A stretch of DNA of 64,000 nucleotides, taken from the NCBI GenBank assembly GCA_020091685.1, contig CM034603.1, positions 16,950,596 to 17,014,595 on the forward strand. Direction: 5' to 3'. Below, piece by piece: positions 60,661 to 64,000 of the stretch (its first letter is position 1; each line of letters begins with the position of its first letter). Both the position numbers and the translations under genes were made by a program. Source of the stretch: Lutjanus erythropterus (taxonomy: Eukaryota; Chordata; Actinopteri; Lutjaniformes; Lutjanidae). The notes under the pieces were generated by a model that was given only the letters and a program-made list of their open reading frames with translations, searched no databases and was not told the DNA's origin.

Positions 60661-61679
60661 AGTTATATGTGCTATGTGCTCATCATTGTTTTTGTATGAA
60701 TTTCTTAATGAAAAAGGAGAGTCAGGATGATTTGTCCGAGCGGTTGGTGAAACATCCTGAGCACAGCAAAGTAAAGAAATACAGCCAGAGGGCAGCGTCT
60801 CTGCAGGCACAGACACTACCACACACTTCGAGTGATGATTGAAAGCGATTATGTTTGAGTACATACATTGTTTGTTTTTTTTTCTGGGAAATGTTGCAGA
60901 TTATACCTTTAATGAATTCAGGTTTAACAGACATGTTCAAGGTATTTATTTCCCTTCAAGAGGGAAGGGGGAAAAAGAAAAAGAAAGATTCTCACCATTA
61001 TTTAAAACAGGAGAAAGCATAATGCATGTCCAGGATTTGGGAGTAATGGATTACAAATAATGTCATTTGAAAAAAAACAAACAAAGTTTGAGTAACTTTA
61101 TTCCATTAAGGTTTAAATTGGTTGTTAACTTGGAGGGATTGCTTTATGTTTGTTTGTTTTATTTGCTGTAAAATTTATGAGGGGGCATATTTCATAAACA
61201 CATTTTTGTAACAGTAGTGCAACAGCCCTGCCGCACACCACACGAGAGGAGACACACAACCAGGACACTGTCTGGAAAAATAAAGGTAATTTCACCTTCA
61301 AACATGGTCAAGAAGGTCGCAACATCACGGTGCAGTGTAACCTCTGTTTGTCATCAATCACGATGCTTTCCACAGCTTTAACTTCTCATCTAATTTGAAG
61401 AAGCACCTTGATGTAAGTTATTTTATGTCATGTGATGTTAATGAGGGTTTAACATTAAGGAGATAGGGTGCTGGTGTTGGTGTTGTTTCAGATTATAAAG
61501 CCCCCAGAGGAAATTTGTGATTTTGGGTTATAAAAATAATATTTGACTTGGTTGTTATCTTAGCCAAATTACTGATATGTATTACTAATTAGCAATAAGT
61601 ATGATCCTTTTATTCAGCTGATTTTATTTTGTATTCTTTGCATGTGTTTGGTGTACGTAAGTGGTCCATAAGTTGCTCT

Positions 61680-61975
61680 TGGCAGCACCCAGGGTGGCCA
61701 GGGCTGCTTTCAACCCTGACAAAACAGAGCAAAACATACATTTAAACAGAAAGGCTGCTGCATTAAACGCTCTGTTGTGTTCAGAAGCACACTTAAAGCC
61801 TTTTTTAACGTGTTCAGATACACATTGCTGCTGATTGGGTCACACTTGTGGCACACCCACCAAATGAGAACAAATGTATCTGAAAATCCGCTGCACACTG
61901 TTGTGCGCCATTTTGAAGAAACGTACCATTCAGTCTGAAAACTGTGGCAAAATGGTGCACAACATTTCCAGATTG
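61680..61975. repeat. Probable dispersed repeat
   Basis: Contains 'gctgattgggtcacactt' and 'tgtgcgccattttgaag', sequence I associate with a fish dispersed repeat, with weakly inverted 'aacgtgttcag' and 'ttgaacgtg' segments. Boundaries uncertain. Confidence 0.35.
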
Positions 61976-62190
61976 AACGTGCCCTGGGTATGTGTGACAA
62001 AATCAGCCAAATGGCAGATAAATGAGCAAAAAAAAAAACAGCTCAGTGAGAAATAAATGTGGTGCTGGTGGGCAGAGAGCCTTAGGCATGTCTTATATGT
62101 GTGACATATGACATATACCATATATTGCATTTTAGGGCATGCATTCAGTAATCTGTGGTGAAATACATTTTAAAAGTAACCCTACAACAC
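61976..62190 (+). repeat. Dispersed repeat, CAGGGTTGCCAGGTCTG type (copy 2)
   Basis: Shares 'tgtgtgacaaaatcagccaa', 'tggcagat' and 'aaaagtaaccc' with 12250-12600, more decayed and shorter. Confidence 0.5.
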
Positions 62191-64000
62191 TGAGTATAAC
62201 TGAAAATGAAGCAGACCTGTATTCATTCTTCAGTTTGCAAAGTCTGCAGCTTATCAAGGCTATTGTTTAGTTTTGCGTGAACTGTTAAGACCTTTTAGCT
62301 TTGCATTAAAAATGCAAATGAATCCAACCACAGGAATAATTTGTAGTTCTCTCTCATCAACTCTGAGCTAAAACGATTAATGTGTACCTTTCACAGACAG
62401 AACTGATCATTTCCTAAGTCACATGACAGATTTTACTTTAAACTGCGGTACACATTTTTCAGAATGATCTGGGTTGAGTCTTTGAACGAGGCAGATATTC
62501 GTTGGAGGAACAAATATCCGTTGGAAAGAGAAATCTCCCCACGGAGGGAGGCTGTGACTCATTCACCTTGAAGAAGAACATTGCTGGTGGCTGAGTCACC
62601 GGGGTCACACCCCTACACACACCCACTAGTCACTCAACCGGTTCCCTATCTCTCTCTGTCTCTGTCTCACACACTCACATACACACACACACACACACAC
62701 GCACACATACATGCACGCACAGACAAATTCACATGTTTATGCCTTGCAGGAGCACATGCATGGTGTTCACTGCCAATTAATTTAGGTCACTGTCAAGCAT
62801 GCAAACACCCACAAACAGCCCACGAAGCATTTCAAAATCATTTGCATGATTTAATTTTTAATATTTCACTGCCATTACCTCACAAAGAAAAATCCATTAA
62901 AAATACAATAGCTGAAAGAGGAAATCTCAGATCTTAATTTAGTAGACACGTGGGAGAGACACAAATGGAGCTGTGAATATTCTGCTCATCTGTCCATTAT
63001 AGGTAGTCGAGGATTCAGATGTTTGTATTCAAACATATCTTGTCACAGTCTGTGAGTACTTAAAACACATCACGCACCACATTGCTAAGCAAGATGCTAA
63101 TGGGAATTTTAAACTGTGGACGTCTTCCAATCATTTAATTAATGACCATATCGAGTCATTTGTTGAAATAAGTAGCTTTCCAAATATCATTAGGAGAGTT
63201 CTGGTGGCAGACATTAGGGGAATGACTATTAGTTCTTCCTCATTGGAAAAGAAACCTCATAAATCCATAAAAAAAAACTCCTTAAACTCTGGAATTAAAA
63301 GTCTTGAAAAAGAACATTTTACAGACACAGTCAATCCTGGACCAACAAGAACTGAATACAAGACTCTCACAACAAGGATGAGAATGCAATGGATACGTAT
63401 AAAATAACATAAAAATTACAAAATATTAGTCATGCATAATTCCTTAAATAATAACTTTTTATGTATGTTCAGTTAAACCACATTTTATATTCAATATTCC
63501 CATTTTCAATGCAATCGTTAACTGATGAAAACTATCAACAAACACAGTCATGTTGACTGTGAGCTGGAATCCAGTTTCAGTATTAAACCACAAATGGAAA
63601 TCAGGAAAACCAATGCTCTGAGTTCACATTCACATAGGCATCAGCATCACTAATAATGATGAGAAAGTCAGAGAAAACAAATACCTTGAAAAAATGCCTG
63701 GCAAGAAGAATACACAGCAATAAAAACAGTACACAAGTCAATTAAAAACAGTAAATAGCAATCATGTCTACAATAAACCAAAGCAGGAACACTGTACAAC
63801 AACCATCTCATCTTGTACTTCTTGTAATTTATTCCATTCAGTTTCAGTGGATTTGTGATTGAAATGCATACTTTCCAAAACTGAGACCTAAAAAATAGGG
63901 AGGTACTAAAAAAATGAGTTTCCTGCATTCTGCTGACTTTTAAAGAATGAAAATAACAAAATAAGAGCATTGCAAAAGCATTAATTTCACTTTCAATTCT
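62191..64000. other. Noncoding DNA to the right edge
   Basis: One (CA)n run at about 62680-62708. No exon, RNA gene or mobile element recognised; small open frames (67-118 codons) lack motifs and splice context. Confidence 0.4.

Noticed and set aside
1-64000. CRISPR arrays, operons, prophage or toxin modules
   Set aside because: Nothing of the kind is present; repeats here are eukaryotic microsatellites and transposon remnants.

Overview
The window looks like nuclear DNA from a percomorph (spiny-rayed) teleost fish. It holds a spliced vertebrate gene with GT-AG introns, many CA/GT microsatellites, a tRNA-headed fish SINE, hAT- and Tc1-type DNA transposon remnants, and several dispersed repeat types common in percomorph genomes. 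Nothing bacterial, plasmid or viral in organisation is present.

One gene can be reconstructed completely. It is a kisspeptin receptor (GPR54, the kiss2r/kissr2-type gene of percomorphs) on the + strand, with five coding exons: 10997-11252, 16040-16164, 26854-26989, 27145-27383 and 28343-28723. All junctions are GT-AG, the phases agree, and the product is 378 residues with seven membrane segments. Introns 1 and 2 are long (4.8 and 10.7 kb); introns 3 and 4 are short (155 and 959 bp). Intron 3 has an in-frame upstream acceptor that would add ten residues inside TM4, which is the most testable biological point here.

Layout: 1-9.9 kb is upstream sequence with a compound microsatellite, a hAT-type MITE with a perfect 8-bp target duplication (2198-2734) and a decayed tandem array (about 5.39-5.96 kb). 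A TATA-like box and E-box lie at 9.88-9.98 kb, followed by a strongly pyrimidine-rich stretch running to the start codon. The receptor gene fills 11.0-28.7 kb, with a probable poly(A) signal at 30.48 kb. The 33 kb beyond holds no gene I can support. It carries an inverted pair of related ~200-bp sequences (32.0 and 33.5 kb), a complete SINE (35.53-35.88 kb), a hAT element inserted inside a Tc1-like remnant (40.32-41.58 kb), a cluster of CACTGTAAAA-ended repeats (46-57 kb), microsatellites, and two isolated exon-like segments with good splice sites (39.3 and 45.2 kb).

I found no unprecedented system. The most useful observations are the possible receptor splice variant, the dated nested transposon insertion, the decayed tandem array, the inverted pair and the two orphan exon candidates. 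All repeat-family calls rest on remembered consensus sequences and visible ends, not on a database search.
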